The notes under the pieces: model-generated
Database searches by the model: none
What the model saw: only the letters and a program-made list of their open reading frames with translations
What the model was told of the DNA's origin: nothing
Assembly (NCBI GenBank): GCA_022414725.1
Contig: CM039462.1
Coordinates: 34,897,004 to 34,961,003, forward strand
DNA from: Microglena sp. YARC
Lineage: Eukaryota > Chlorophyta > Chlorophyceae > Chlamydomonadales > Chlamydomonadaceae
Reading direction: 5' to 3'
DNA: 64,000 nt
Shown: piece by piece, positions 22,187-33,400 of the stretch
Numbering within the stretch: position 1 is the stretch's first letter
Layout of the letters: each line of letters opens with the position of its first letter
Translations under genes and position numbers: made by a program

Positions 22187-25100
22187 ATAGACTAGATAGA
22201 AGATAGATAGATGATAGATAGAATAGATAGATTAGATAGGATAGAATAATCATGAAGTCATCAATATTGATATGATGAATAACAAATGATTGCGGGTCTT
22301 GTTGGACGGTATGTAATGTGTTCTACTACACTTTAAGTTGAAGCTTGTAACAGTCCCCATGCAATTTGAAAAGATGACCTTTTTTATCCAATCTTCCTTA
22401 ATCAATTTTGGGGGTATTACCGGCTTTAATGAACCCGGCAAAGCCAGCAAAAACAATTATAATTGATTGCTAGCAACCAGGTCGATCAGTCCATTATATA
22501 TACCATTTATATATATATATAATTCAATCCAGGTCTGATCAAGTTCGCTCCAATAATGTATATGTTACAATTTACAAATAAATACAATACTAATGAGATA
22601 TTATTTAATTGAACTAAAAAAAAATTTAAAAACCCCCCATCAAATAAAAAAAAAACAAAATTTACAACACACCATACAATACTAATGATATGATATTATT
22701 GAACTAAAATATAATTACAATACAATACAAACAATACAAACAATACATTACCAATACCAATAACATACAATACAATACAAATGATATGATACAATTAAAC
22801 TGACTGGAAAAGCACACCAGTGATACCAGCTCTATGGGCCCTTCTTTTTTTTTTGTTACACAGGATGAAAAATGCGGCTGAACGCACAATCCGCCTGGCT
22901 CACTGTTTGGCGCAAAGATAAAATAATGATGATAATAATATATAAAAATGATTGCGGCAATACAATGACTGCACAGGAACCAGTGATCCAGTCTCGGCCA
23001 TTTTGATTTGGTGCAGCAGGAGGGTGAAAAAAAGCGGCTAACGCACAATCAGACTCAGGCTTCAATGTTCGGCAGAATGATTACTCTCCTGCGGCTACAT
23101 ATATATAGGGGTATCGGCGATATCATATTGATGTTGACAAGGCAAGTATGGTATTATATGAATCTAACAAATTCATCATATGGTATTTTATATAAATTGG
23201 GTAACTTTGGCCTGTCAGGGACTGCGGCATCTATATATTGAATGATGACATGATATTCATTATGATGCCATGTTGACCGTTCCCGTACATACATATTCCT
23301 CAACAGCTCTAATGTCAACTTCTTGATCAAATTCGAGGTCAAAACCAGTCAAAACAACGCCAACCTAGAACATGCCACCTCACCTGACTTGACCACCTTC
23401 CTCTCACCCTCATCATTGGTCACCAAGGCTCTAGGCGTCACTTTGAGCCTGTCACCTGAACCCTTCCCACTCTGAGGGGTTTCCTTGCTCGGGGGAGAGC
23501 CAAAACATGGTCGGCTGCACAGGTTGGCAATGGGCAGGACGTAGGGGGCGGGTTAGCATTTGTAGGGGGCCTGCAGGCAGGGGTTTTGTTGCATGGGCCC
23601 AGGACGAGTCACCTTCAAGTGCCGATTTATGGGGGCTTTGTGCTGTTGAGCTGTTGATGCTGCTGCTGTTAGCTGTTGATGCTGCTGTGTCGATCCCTGG
23701 TACTGATTATGCTGTGCATGTTGGTATGGTCGGTCCATGTGGTGACGGATTAGCACTGGTGCTTGACGCTGCTTGCTGCTGTTTGATGTCATCGCCATGC
23801 GCTGCTGCAGGACTGAACGGAGGCATGGACTTGAGATGACAGGGAGCCCTTATGTTTTGCTTAGAGCTGCTTGATGTGTCACCTGTCCAGGTTGCAGAGG
23901 CAATGTCGAAAGTGTGGCCGTAGCCATTGGATTGTGCCGATGGCAGCAAGTATGGCGTGAATCTGTAGAGTCGCATGGCTAGGTGGGAGGTTGTCAGCCC
24001 GGCTACTTTTCAGGCATTTCAGAACACGTATCCCAAGGTGGACCCATTGCCTTCCCAACATGTGGCTCGCCGCGAGCTGGACAGTGCAGTAAAGCTGATG
24101 TGTCACTTTGAAAGCGTTTTTCGAATTTGAAGAATCCGTGTGGTGTGTGGGGTGTGGGGGGGAGGGGGGTTTCTGCTACCCATATATCAACCAACCCGAA
24201 CAGGGTGGGGTGGGAAATGGGGAGGTGGGGAGGGGGGTGGGGGGGGGGGGGGGGCTTACCACTATCCACAACCACAGCCTACCCTTATTACCAACCAAAC
24301 CGTACAACCTACCATATACCAACCAACCGAAACAGCCTACATATACCAAGCAACCGAACAGGCTTACCCCTATACCAACCAACAGAACACCTACATATAC
24401 CAACCAACCGACAAGCCTACCATATTTACCAACCAACTGAACAGCCTACCGTAGGATGTTGACCGAGAACATTTCGCCTGGAAACTGATGCTCCGAACCA
24501 AAACCATTGCTTCCTTGAACCAAGCTCTGGAACGCTCTTGTTTGCGCACTTCTCCAGGTGAGTGGCCTGCAAGTATAAGCAGAGGGTTGCCATGTGGTGG
24601 GTGCACAAGTGGGGTGGGTACAGCATGGGGTGGATTGGATTGATTGAATTTGGGTTTGTTGGATTGGGTTGGGTTTGGATTGGGAGCCCCAATATTTCGT
24701 AGTACTGGAAACCATAATTTGTGTCGCTTCCGAGGATCCACTATGTTGCTTCATGTGTGACCTGTGGTAGCAAGCCAGGGAGCCACCTAGAAGCTGCTTT
24801 GCTTGAGCGGAAAATATAAAATCTATGTGGCTCAGATGCATGGGTTGGTCTTTGTCTTGGGCGTGGTTATGGCTTTGGCTTGGCTGGCTTGGCTTGGCTT
24901 GGCTTGGCTTGACTGCAGGTACAGTTCCCCCTACCATTGGTGAGGTTGGTTTGATTGGATTGAAACATGGTCTATCAGCCTTTTGAGCTGCTCTCCGTTG
25001 CAGTGGTGTGAAACATGAAGGTCTCCCAGCACATCAAACACGAGGTGATGTGGGATCCACTACGTGGGGTCATTCAGAACTGAGTTAGCGTATAACTCAC

Positions 25101-27608
25101 AACCCTAACTGTCTAGTTGCAGGACAGGCCTCGTTTGGTCAAGGTTAACACCATGGGACAGCCTGCGTCGTTTTGCCTTGGTAGGGGATTACCTGGTATA
25201 TGGAGTCGCCTCCAACCTCCCGGAAGTTATTTAGGTTCGAATCCCGTAGAGAAAAAGGTACACAATGAGCACGTAGCCCATACCTTACAGTGTGGAGTAA
25301 CATGAGTAGGACAACAAGACCAGTACACAGCACACACTCCTGACTGCGAAAGCAAGATCCCTTAGGTCTAAGTTTTATGGACATGCCCAGTAGGGTATAT
25401 GGCTGGCTTGGCCTTCAGGAACTGTTGCCTTATGGGTTCATGACCTAAAGCTCACCGAGTTTTTCAGGAACACAGCAGCGAGCGACGTCATCTAGGAGGG
25501 GAAAGTGCTCGGCTCTTGTGGTAGCTGGCTTGGTGGCAGTGCAGGCTAGATAGATGCTCCGTTTTAAGGCAAGTTCTTTGGATTAGTTCGCGAAAGCCGG
25601 GGATTCATGCAGCGCGACGATGTCCGCTGCGCGTTGGTGTTAAGATGCATGGCAACAGATGATATAAATTAATAGCAGGTTGAGAAAAGCAGGAGCGACA
25701 TGGATTAGGCGGGAGGGGGTCAAGATGGAGGTGGGAGGTGGTGTATAGACATGGACGCTGCAAATAGTTCGTCTGAGAGGAAGTTCTCAACTATTGCGCA
25801 GAAGTTAATCAATGCGGAAGGCGCAGGGGGGACGATGCCGCATGACTTGGCTCCAAGGCGCTACGGACGGACAGGGGTCTCTTCGCCTCCTCCGCTTTCG
25901 CTCATGTTCCTGTCGAATTCAAATTCGAAACCCTTGATTCGAACTGCAGTTGCCGCCGAGCCTGGGGCGGGCTGGGGGCGGGGGGGGGGGGCGGGAAGGG
26001 GGGGACACCATCACCTAAGTCCATACCCATTCAGTCACTTCCGGTATTAGGGGTGAGGGAGGGGGGACACGTGGAGACCCGAGGGACCCCACCCAGTTGG
26101 GCAGGTCAGTTTAACCGAACTACTCATGCAGGTAATACCTGTCACACAATTATTTTGCATTACTTCATTATTTAATTCAGCTTATGTTTAGTGTTCAGTC
26201 CTTCTTAGTTGGTTAACCCTTTGATGCACCTATGCATTGAAACCTGATCGAGAATGTTGGAAATCGGGAAACCGAGTTGGCCGAAAGCCGGTTGGGCAGT
26301 TTCAAATGCTTGTAAGAACGCGTTGGGATTCTGCGGAAATGCCCCGAACAGTGGTTGGGAAATCTGTCAATGCGGTTTATATCAGGAATGAAAGTCAGGA
26401 TTTTCACCCCAGAAATGGGACCCCGTACGGTTACACAAAAACGCCAGTGGATTCCAGCGCTTGCCCCGCCCACCCACCCACACCCACCAACAACACTCAA
26501 CTTCTCAATATGAATCAGCCTGCGTGACCAGTCACTCAAGGCTGCTTCCCTGGACTCCTGGAATGGCCAGAAGCAAAGGAATGAGAGAGCCACAAGCAAG
26601 GAGGACGAAGAGGTAGACCAGGTATAGTGGTACCAGCTATAGTGATGAAGTCGGAAAGGTGGTAGTTACAGAGGAATCAAAGATCCTATATACTCATGAT
26701 ATGAACAGATCAAGCATGAGTTATAATAACTCCGATTATACAGGTCAACTCGGCATGGCCGTTTTAAAGTACGACATACCTGAAGTGCAAGTGAAGTGCC
26801 TGAGCAACGTGCTACAATGCTAGCAACTACCTCGGGTAACACATGCAAGTGTAGAATGTTCAATGGTTCAGTGGTGCTCTAAGCCACTTAGCAACTAGGG
26901 AGTGAGCCTTCAAGTGGATACGTCCATTTGACCATATGATGGTATATCCACATTTATATAGACAGGGCTATGTGAACGAGAAACACATGCATCAAGAAGG
27001 TAGCACTCAACCCCGCAGCCCTATGGTTGAATTGATTGTCGGCAAGTAACCCCAACCCTATGCAAGTTGTAAATCCATGGCTTTAGTCCGCTGCAATCGA
27101 TCTCTGGTGCCACCTGTCGCTCCGATAAGCCACCCCTCTGCCAATTTTCAGCGCCGCTTGCGACACGCTAAGGATTTGTCCTTCTTGGCTATCCCCTGTT
27201 CCTGCGTTCAAGTAGAAGGCTCGTCACAACAACAGAGTGCTTGGCCCACTTAGCCCACCCACTATGTTCAGGACAGACAGCTATGGCCCTGATTGTCTAT
27301 TGATCCTACGTCGTGGCACCACATTCCATTTCACATACATGGTAGAGGCTGATCTCAGCTGAATGCTCCGTTACTATCACATATGCTCGGCTCTTCAAAT
27401 ATGCACGGCAGCATGTTGTCCTAGACGAGCCGGGGAAGTACTTGAGCACGCAGCGCTCACTGGGGGGAGGAAGGGAAGAAGGGAAGGGGGGAGGGAAGGG
27501 AGGAGCGCAGTGACAGGGGAAGGAAGGTGAGGAAGGATCCCTATCCTATCACTTAGCCGGCCATTGACCTCATATTGTGCGGTGGAGGGCATGATGTTGC
27601 TTGGCGAG
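16555..27608 (+). other. Error-rich second version of 4645-15554, probable false duplication
   Basis: Every landmark recurs in the same order: acceptor array, exon like 6868-7068 (near 18960-19140), donor array (19500-20280), exon like 8162-8416 (near 20283-20515), GATA block (21637-22250), TA-MITE (23107-23285), exon like 12345-12455 (near 24447-24573), and purine tract (27465-27535). Differences are mostly single-base insertions and deletions, roughly one per 8-10 bases, spread over exons, unique sequence and repeats alike. That is the profile of uncorrected long reads and not of a diverged paralogue. Exons inside it should not be counted as pseudogenes. Confidence 0.85.
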
Positions 27609-29353
27609 TGGCGCGTTGTGTAGTGGTAGGCACGTCCCATGGTGGTGGTGGTTAGTAGTGGCCACCTTGCTTGTTCGGTAGTGGTCGGTAGGTGGTGGGA
27701 AGCTGCCATGTAAATTTGCTTTTCATTGTGTTGGCGGCCGTTGGTCATCATCTTGTATGTGATGGTAGGTGGTGGTGGTGGTAGGCACCATCGTTGGTCG
27801 GTCTCGGTAGTAGTCGGTAGGCACGTCCTTTGGTGCAGGTGGAGGAGTGGTGGTCACCTTCTTGGGTGGTGTGGTGATCCCTGGTGGGAGTGGTAGTGTG
27901 CTGGGAGTAGTGTGGATGGTCCCTTGGTGGCAGTGGTGGGCACGTCCCTTCGTGGGCAGTTAGTTGGTGGTGGTGGTGGTGGTTGGTGATGGGTAGGACT
28001 GGTGGTCACCTTGCTTGGTGGTGTGGTGGTGGGAAACCTATCAGGAGAATGTTATTTTCACATATATCACTGTGTGCGGCTGTGATCATCACCTTGTAGG
28101 TGGTGGTAGTAGACTCTGGCATCTTGCCAGTTTGGAGATGGATTATTTACTGTGGGCGGCCGTTGACCATCATTTTGTATGTGACGGTAGGTGGTGGTGG
28201 TGGTAGGTGGACAACCTTTGCTTTGCAAGGGCATCTGCCAGTTTTCGAGTATCGAACAATTCTACTGTGTGCGGCGTTGACCATCATCTTGTATGTTGAT
28301 GGTACGTGGTGGTGGTGTTATTTAGGTGGGCAAACTTTGATTTGCAGGGGCATCTGCCAGTTTGTGTATCCAACAATTCACTGTGTGCGGCCGTTGACCA
28401 TCATCTTGTATGTGATGGTACGTGGTGGTCTGTTGGTGGGCAACTTTGTGGCAGGGGCATCTGCCAGTTTGTGATCCAACAATTCACTGAGTGCGGGCCG
28501 TTTTGACCATTTCATCTTGTATGTGTGGTAAGGTCGTGGAGGTGGGTAGTGGTAGGCACTCGCTTGGTGGTGGTGGTGTAGTATAGTGGTAGGCACGTCT
28601 TTGGTGGCGGTGGAGTTAGGATAAGAAGTGGTGACGGTCACCTTGCTTGGTGGTGGTGGTCGGTCGTGTGGGAACCTGCCAGGAGACTGTTATTTTCACA
28701 TATATTCACTGTGTGCGGCTGTTGATCATCACCTTGTAGGTGGTGGTAAGTAGTGGTGGTGGTAGGTGGGCTAACTTTGCATCTGCCAGTTTGAGATTCA
28801 AATTATTTACTGTGGGCGGCCGTTGACCATCATTTTGTATGTGATGGTAGGTGGTGGTGGTGGTAGGTGATGGTGGTAGTAGTTGAGTGAGGGCATCTGC
28901 CAGTTTGAGTATCAAACTATTCACTGTCACAATGTGGGCGGCCGTTGATCATCATCTTGTATGTGATGGTAGGTGGTGGTGGCGGTAGGTGGGCAAACTT
29001 TGCTGGGCAAGGACATCTGCCAGTTTGAGTATCTAACTATTCACTGTGGGCGGCCGTTGACCATCATCTTGTATGTGATGGTAGGTCGTGGAGGTGGTGG
29101 TGGTGGTGGTAGGCAAGTCCTTCGGTGGCCGTGGTGGTAGGAGTGGTGGTCACCTTGCTTGCTTGTGGTGATCTGGTGGTGGTGGGAACCTGCCAGGATA
29201 ATGTTTTGCAAGGGCAATTGCCAGTTTGAGTTTCGAACTATTCACTGTGGCGGCGTTTTGACCATCATCTTGTATGTGATGGCAGGTGGTGGTGGTGGTA
29301 GGTGGGCTAACTTTGCTTTGAAAGGACATCTGCCAGTTTGAGATTCAAATTAT
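27609..29353 (-). repeat. Array of copies of the tail of the last PHPT-like exon
   Basis: Eight or more units of 100-150 bp. On the minus strand each ends in CATACAAGATGATGGTCAAC and GGCCGCCCACAG plus a stop, the end of the 29354-29596 exon. A CCACCACCTACC run and a Leu-Ala-Asp-Ala-like stretch precede it. Bases 27609 to about 28650 still look error-rich; from about 28800 the units are clean and nearly identical. Confidence 0.75.
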
Positions 29354-29596
29354 TTACTGTGGGCGGCCGTTGACCATCATCTTGTATGTGATGGGTAGGT
29401 GCTTCTTTGCAAGGGCCCCAGCCAGGTTGAGAATCTCCGAAGGCTGAGTGGTGTGGTGCCTGCAGTCTTGAGAGCGAACATAGCCAGAGTGGAGAGATAG
29501 ACAGTTGCCCCCATCCTTACTCCACTCCATCAAGCCGCCCCCCATCAATTGCATTGACTCAACCGGCAGTTTGTACTTAAATGCCACTTGGTTAAT
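29354..29596 (-). CDS. Terminal exon of a Janus/Ocnus (PHPT1-like) protein
   Basis: The acceptor is AGCTGCTCCCCTCCAG before 29596; the stop is TAA at 29354-29356. The 80 codons start INQVAFKYKLPVESMQLMGG and continue GGLMEW, SLHSGYVRSQDC and end ITYKMMVNGRPQ. In the Janus/Ocnus family (14-kDa phosphohistidine phosphatase) the C-terminal half has a GGG turn, a beta strand with a GY motif and a C-terminal strand. Spacing and pattern here agree, which I judge by eye. The junction to the 30213-30484 exon is in phase 0. The end of this exon is multiplied downstream (27609-29353), so the true 3' end of the transcript could use another copy of the same tail. Confidence 0.65.
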   Translation of the reverse strand: MNQVAFKYKLPVESMQLMGGGLMEWSKDGGNCLSLHSGYVRSQDCRHHTTQPSEILNLAGALAKKHLPITYKMMVNGRPQ

Positions 29597-29841
29597 CTGG
29601 AGGGGAGCAGCTGAATACCTGAGCCGGGAAGCAGTGGTGAGCTGTGAGAGGGTTTGTGGTGGGTGTTGTGGTAGTGCGTGTTAGTGAGAGAGTAAGTGGG
29701 TGGGTGAGTGAGTGACTGCCTGGATGAATTTACAGTCTTCCCCTGTCGGCCCAGGCAGCAGCCCCCCCCCCACCCCCAATCTACCCAGACACACCACCCC
29801 TCCCCACCACACCGCCAGTCCCTCACAATCAGCAGCCTCAC

Positions 29842-29911
29842 CATCTTTTTCACATTGGCTACAAGGCCATCTTCAGAGTAGTTGCTATGCCCCTCACTAG
29901 GATCTGTTGCT

Positions 29912-29998
<87 letters not shown>

Positions 29999-30006
29999 CC
30001 CCCCCC

Positions 30007-30037
<31 letters not shown>

Positions 30038-30145
30038 ACCGTATGCCCCCCACTCCCACCAGCAGCCTCACCGTTTTGTTGATATCGGCCACAAGGCCAT
30101 CCTCAGAACAGTTGTTATGTCCCTTCACCAGTATCTGTTGCTTGC
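29842..30145 (-). pseudogene. Two tandem copies of the donor half of the 30213-30484 exon
   Basis: Copy 30072-30145 differs from the exon at two bases over 74: one synonymous (Ile), one Val to Ile. It keeps the donor AAAACG then GTGAGG. Copy 29842-29911 is more diverged and has a one-base deletion that breaks the frame, but also keeps GTGAGG. Neither has a proper acceptor; C/G homopolymers replace it. Inclusion of the first copy as an alternative exon cannot be excluded. Confidence 0.6.
29913..30023. repeat. C homopolymer of 111 bases with one T
   Basis: 83 C, T at 29996, then 27 C, followed by a short CA run. A shorter C tract sits at 30146-30160 in the sister unit. Both lie where the exon copies lose similarity. 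Confidence 0.95.
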
Positions 30146-30212
30146 CCCCCCCCCCCCCCCACCCCCCCCCACCACCACAACCGTATGCCCCCACTCCCAC
30201 CAGCAGCCTCAC

Positions 30213-30484
30213 CGTTTTGTTGACATCGGCCACAAGGCCATCCTCAGAACAGTTGTTATGTCCCTTCACCAGAATCTGTTGCTTGCCTCCGCGCCCATGT
30301 ACCTTAACCAGCACAAAACAGAACGGCCCCCCCAGTCATCCAATTCAACTGTCTCCATTCGGTTCCCGACCCAGTCGTCACTGCTGCCATGCGCCGTGAG
30401 GTCACGCCACTTCGTCTCTGCTTGACGTTCCAGTTCCTGCTGTTGTATCAGAAGCTCATTCGCCCGTCGGTTTAGATCATTCAC
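30213..30484 (-). CDS. Internal exon: coiled coil plus first half of a Janus/Ocnus (PHPT1-like) domain
   Basis: The acceptor is CATTGTCTTTTCAG before 30484; the donor is AACAAAACG then GTGAGG. The frame begins VNDLNRRANELLIQQQELER (amphipathic, coiled-coil-like), passes through METVELDDWGG, then reads PFCFVLVKVHGRGG, KQQILVKGHNN and EDGLVADVNKT. The last part fits the first beta strands and helix of the PHPT1 fold. The two parts are in frames differing by one base at a run of seven C (30327-30333). An eighth base gives 273 nt, phase 0 to phase 0, so a homopolymer error or a real frameshift lies there. In my alignment the catalytic histidine of PHPT1 (before Ala-Asp in the family) is Val here, so phosphatase activity is doubtful. 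Confidence 0.6.
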
Positions 30485-30489
30485 CTGAA

Positions 30490-33400
30490 AAGACAATGAC
30501 ACACATTTGTTTTTGTAGTTAGATTTACCATGACACACAATGTGTATATTTATTTACAGATATATTTACAAAGATGTATATGATGTGTGACGCACACAAG
30601 ATGAGATATTTATGTGTAGTTATATTACGAGACACACAAGATTTATATGCTGTGTATATTATGACAACACCAGATGTAGTTATATTTTACGATGACACAC
30701 AAGATGTATATGTATTGCTGTAGTTATATTTACGATGACACACAAGATGAATATTTTATGTGTTAGTTATATTAAACGATACAAGATGTATATTGATGTT
30801 ATATTTACGATGAACACAAGATGTATATTTATGTGTTAGTTTATATTTTAGTATATTTATGACAACACAAGTAGTATATTTGACACACAAGATGTATATT
30901 TAAATTGTAGGTTAATATTTACTTTACAAGATGTATATGTATGACCACAACAAAAAATGTATATTCATGGTGTAGTTATATTTACGATGACACACAAGAT
31001 GTATATTAGGTGGTAGTTTTTTATGTGTAGATCTGTGACACACCACGATGTAATTCGATGTGTAGTTCATATTTAAGAGACACACAAGATGTATATGTAA
31101 TGTTAGTTATATTTACGATGACACACAACAGATGTATATTTCATGTGTAGTTATATTTACGATGTTATATTTTACACACACAAGATGTATATTTAGGTGT
31201 AGTTATATTACAGATGAACACACAAGATGTGACACACAATGTATAATTGATGTGTAGTTATATTTACGATGACACACAAGAATGTATTATGTATGTGTTG
31301 TTATGTTGCATTTAACGATCGACACACAAGATGACACACAAATTATATTGATGTGTAGTTATATTTACGATGGACACACAAGATGTATATCATAGTGTAG
31401 TTATACTTACGATGACACACAAGATGTATATTAATGTGTAGTATATATTTACGATGACACAAGATGTATATGTATGTGCAGTTATATTTACGATGACACA
31501 CCTAAGATGTAAGATGTGTGTATATTGATGTGTTAGCTATATTTAAACGATGACACACAAGATGTATATTATGTGTAGTTATATTTACGATGATACACAT
31601 GTATATTTATTGTAGTTATATTTGCGATGACGTTAGTTATATTTACGATGACACACAAATGTATGTGTAGTTCATATTTACAATCGTTATATTTACGATG
31701 ACACACAAGATGTTATATTGATGTGATAGTATATATTTACGATGATGTATATTGATGTGTAGTTTATATTTACGATGACACACAAGATGTATATTTATGT
31801 GTAGTTATATTTTACCGATGACACACAAGATGTATATTTATGTGTTATATTTAGATCTATATTCTATATTTTACAAGATGATGTGTTACGTAACACAAGA
31901 TGCTTATATTTGTATATTCAAATGTGTAGTTATATTTACGATGACACACAAGATGTATATTTTTATGTGCAGTTATATTTACGATGACAACACAGAAGAT
32001 ATCGTATATTTATTGATCGTAGTTATATTTAACGACCACCTGAAACCTATTTATGAGTTATATTTATGTGAGACCGATGACCGATGACACACAAGATTTT
32101 GACACATCCTCGGCCACAAATGTGTAGTTATATTCACCGACACACGATGTATACACACAAGATGTATGTGTAGTTCATATTTACGATGACAAAGATATAA
32201 CAAGAATGTGATATTATATTTATGGTAGTATATGACGAACCATGACAATGTTAGTATTTACGAATGACACAAAGATGATATATTACACTATGTGTAGTTT
32301 ATATATTACGACACACACAGATGTATATTTATGTTCATATATTACACTGTATTATATTGACACACAAGATGTCACATAGGTATGTGTAGTTATATTTAAC
32401 GATGACACCACAAGCAATGTGTAGTATTATTACGATGACACACAAATGTTAATGTGTGTAGTTATATTTACGATGACACACAAATGATGTTAGGTGTAGT
32501 TATATTTACGATGACACACAAGATGTATATTTTTGTGTAGTTATATTTACGATGACACACAAAGATGTAATATGTATGTGTAGTTATATTTACGATGACA
32601 CACAAGATGTATATTATGTGTAGTTATATTTACGATGACACACAAGATGTATATTTATGTGTAGTTATATTTTGACAGCACTGTGTAGTTATATTTACGA
32701 TGACACACAAGATGTATATTATGTGTAGTTATATTTACGATGACACACAAGATGTATATGTATGTGTAGTTATATTTACGATGACACACAAGATGTATAT
32801 TTATGTGTAGTTATATTAACACCCGATGACAACAGATGTATATTTATGTGTAGTTATATTTACGATGACACACCCCAAGATGTATATTTATGTGTAGTAT
32901 ATTTACCAATGACACACAAGATGTATATTATGTGTAGTTATATTTACGATGACACACAAGATGTATATTTATGTGTAGTTATATTTACGATGACACACAA
33001 GATGTATATTTATGTGTAGTTATATTTACGATGACACACAAGATGTATATGTATGTGTAGTTATATTTACGATGACACACAAGATGTATATTTATGTGTA
33101 GTTATATTTACGATGACACACAAGATGTATATTTATGTGTAGTTATATTTACGATGACACACAAGATGTATATTTATGTGTAGTTATATTTACGATGACA
33201 CACAAGATGTATATTTTATGTGTAGTTATATTTACGATGACACACAAGATGTATATTATGTGTAGTTATATTTACGATGACACACAAGATGTATATTCAT
33301 GTGTAGTTATATTTACGATGACACACAAGATTGTATATTTATGTGTAGTTATATTTACGATGACACACAAGATGTATATTTATGTGTAGTTATATTTACG

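Noticed and set aside
16555..27608. Treating broken exons of the second copy as pseudogenes or paralogues
   Set aside because: Indel density is the same in exons, unique DNA and microsatellites, which fits sequencing error and not evolutionary decay.
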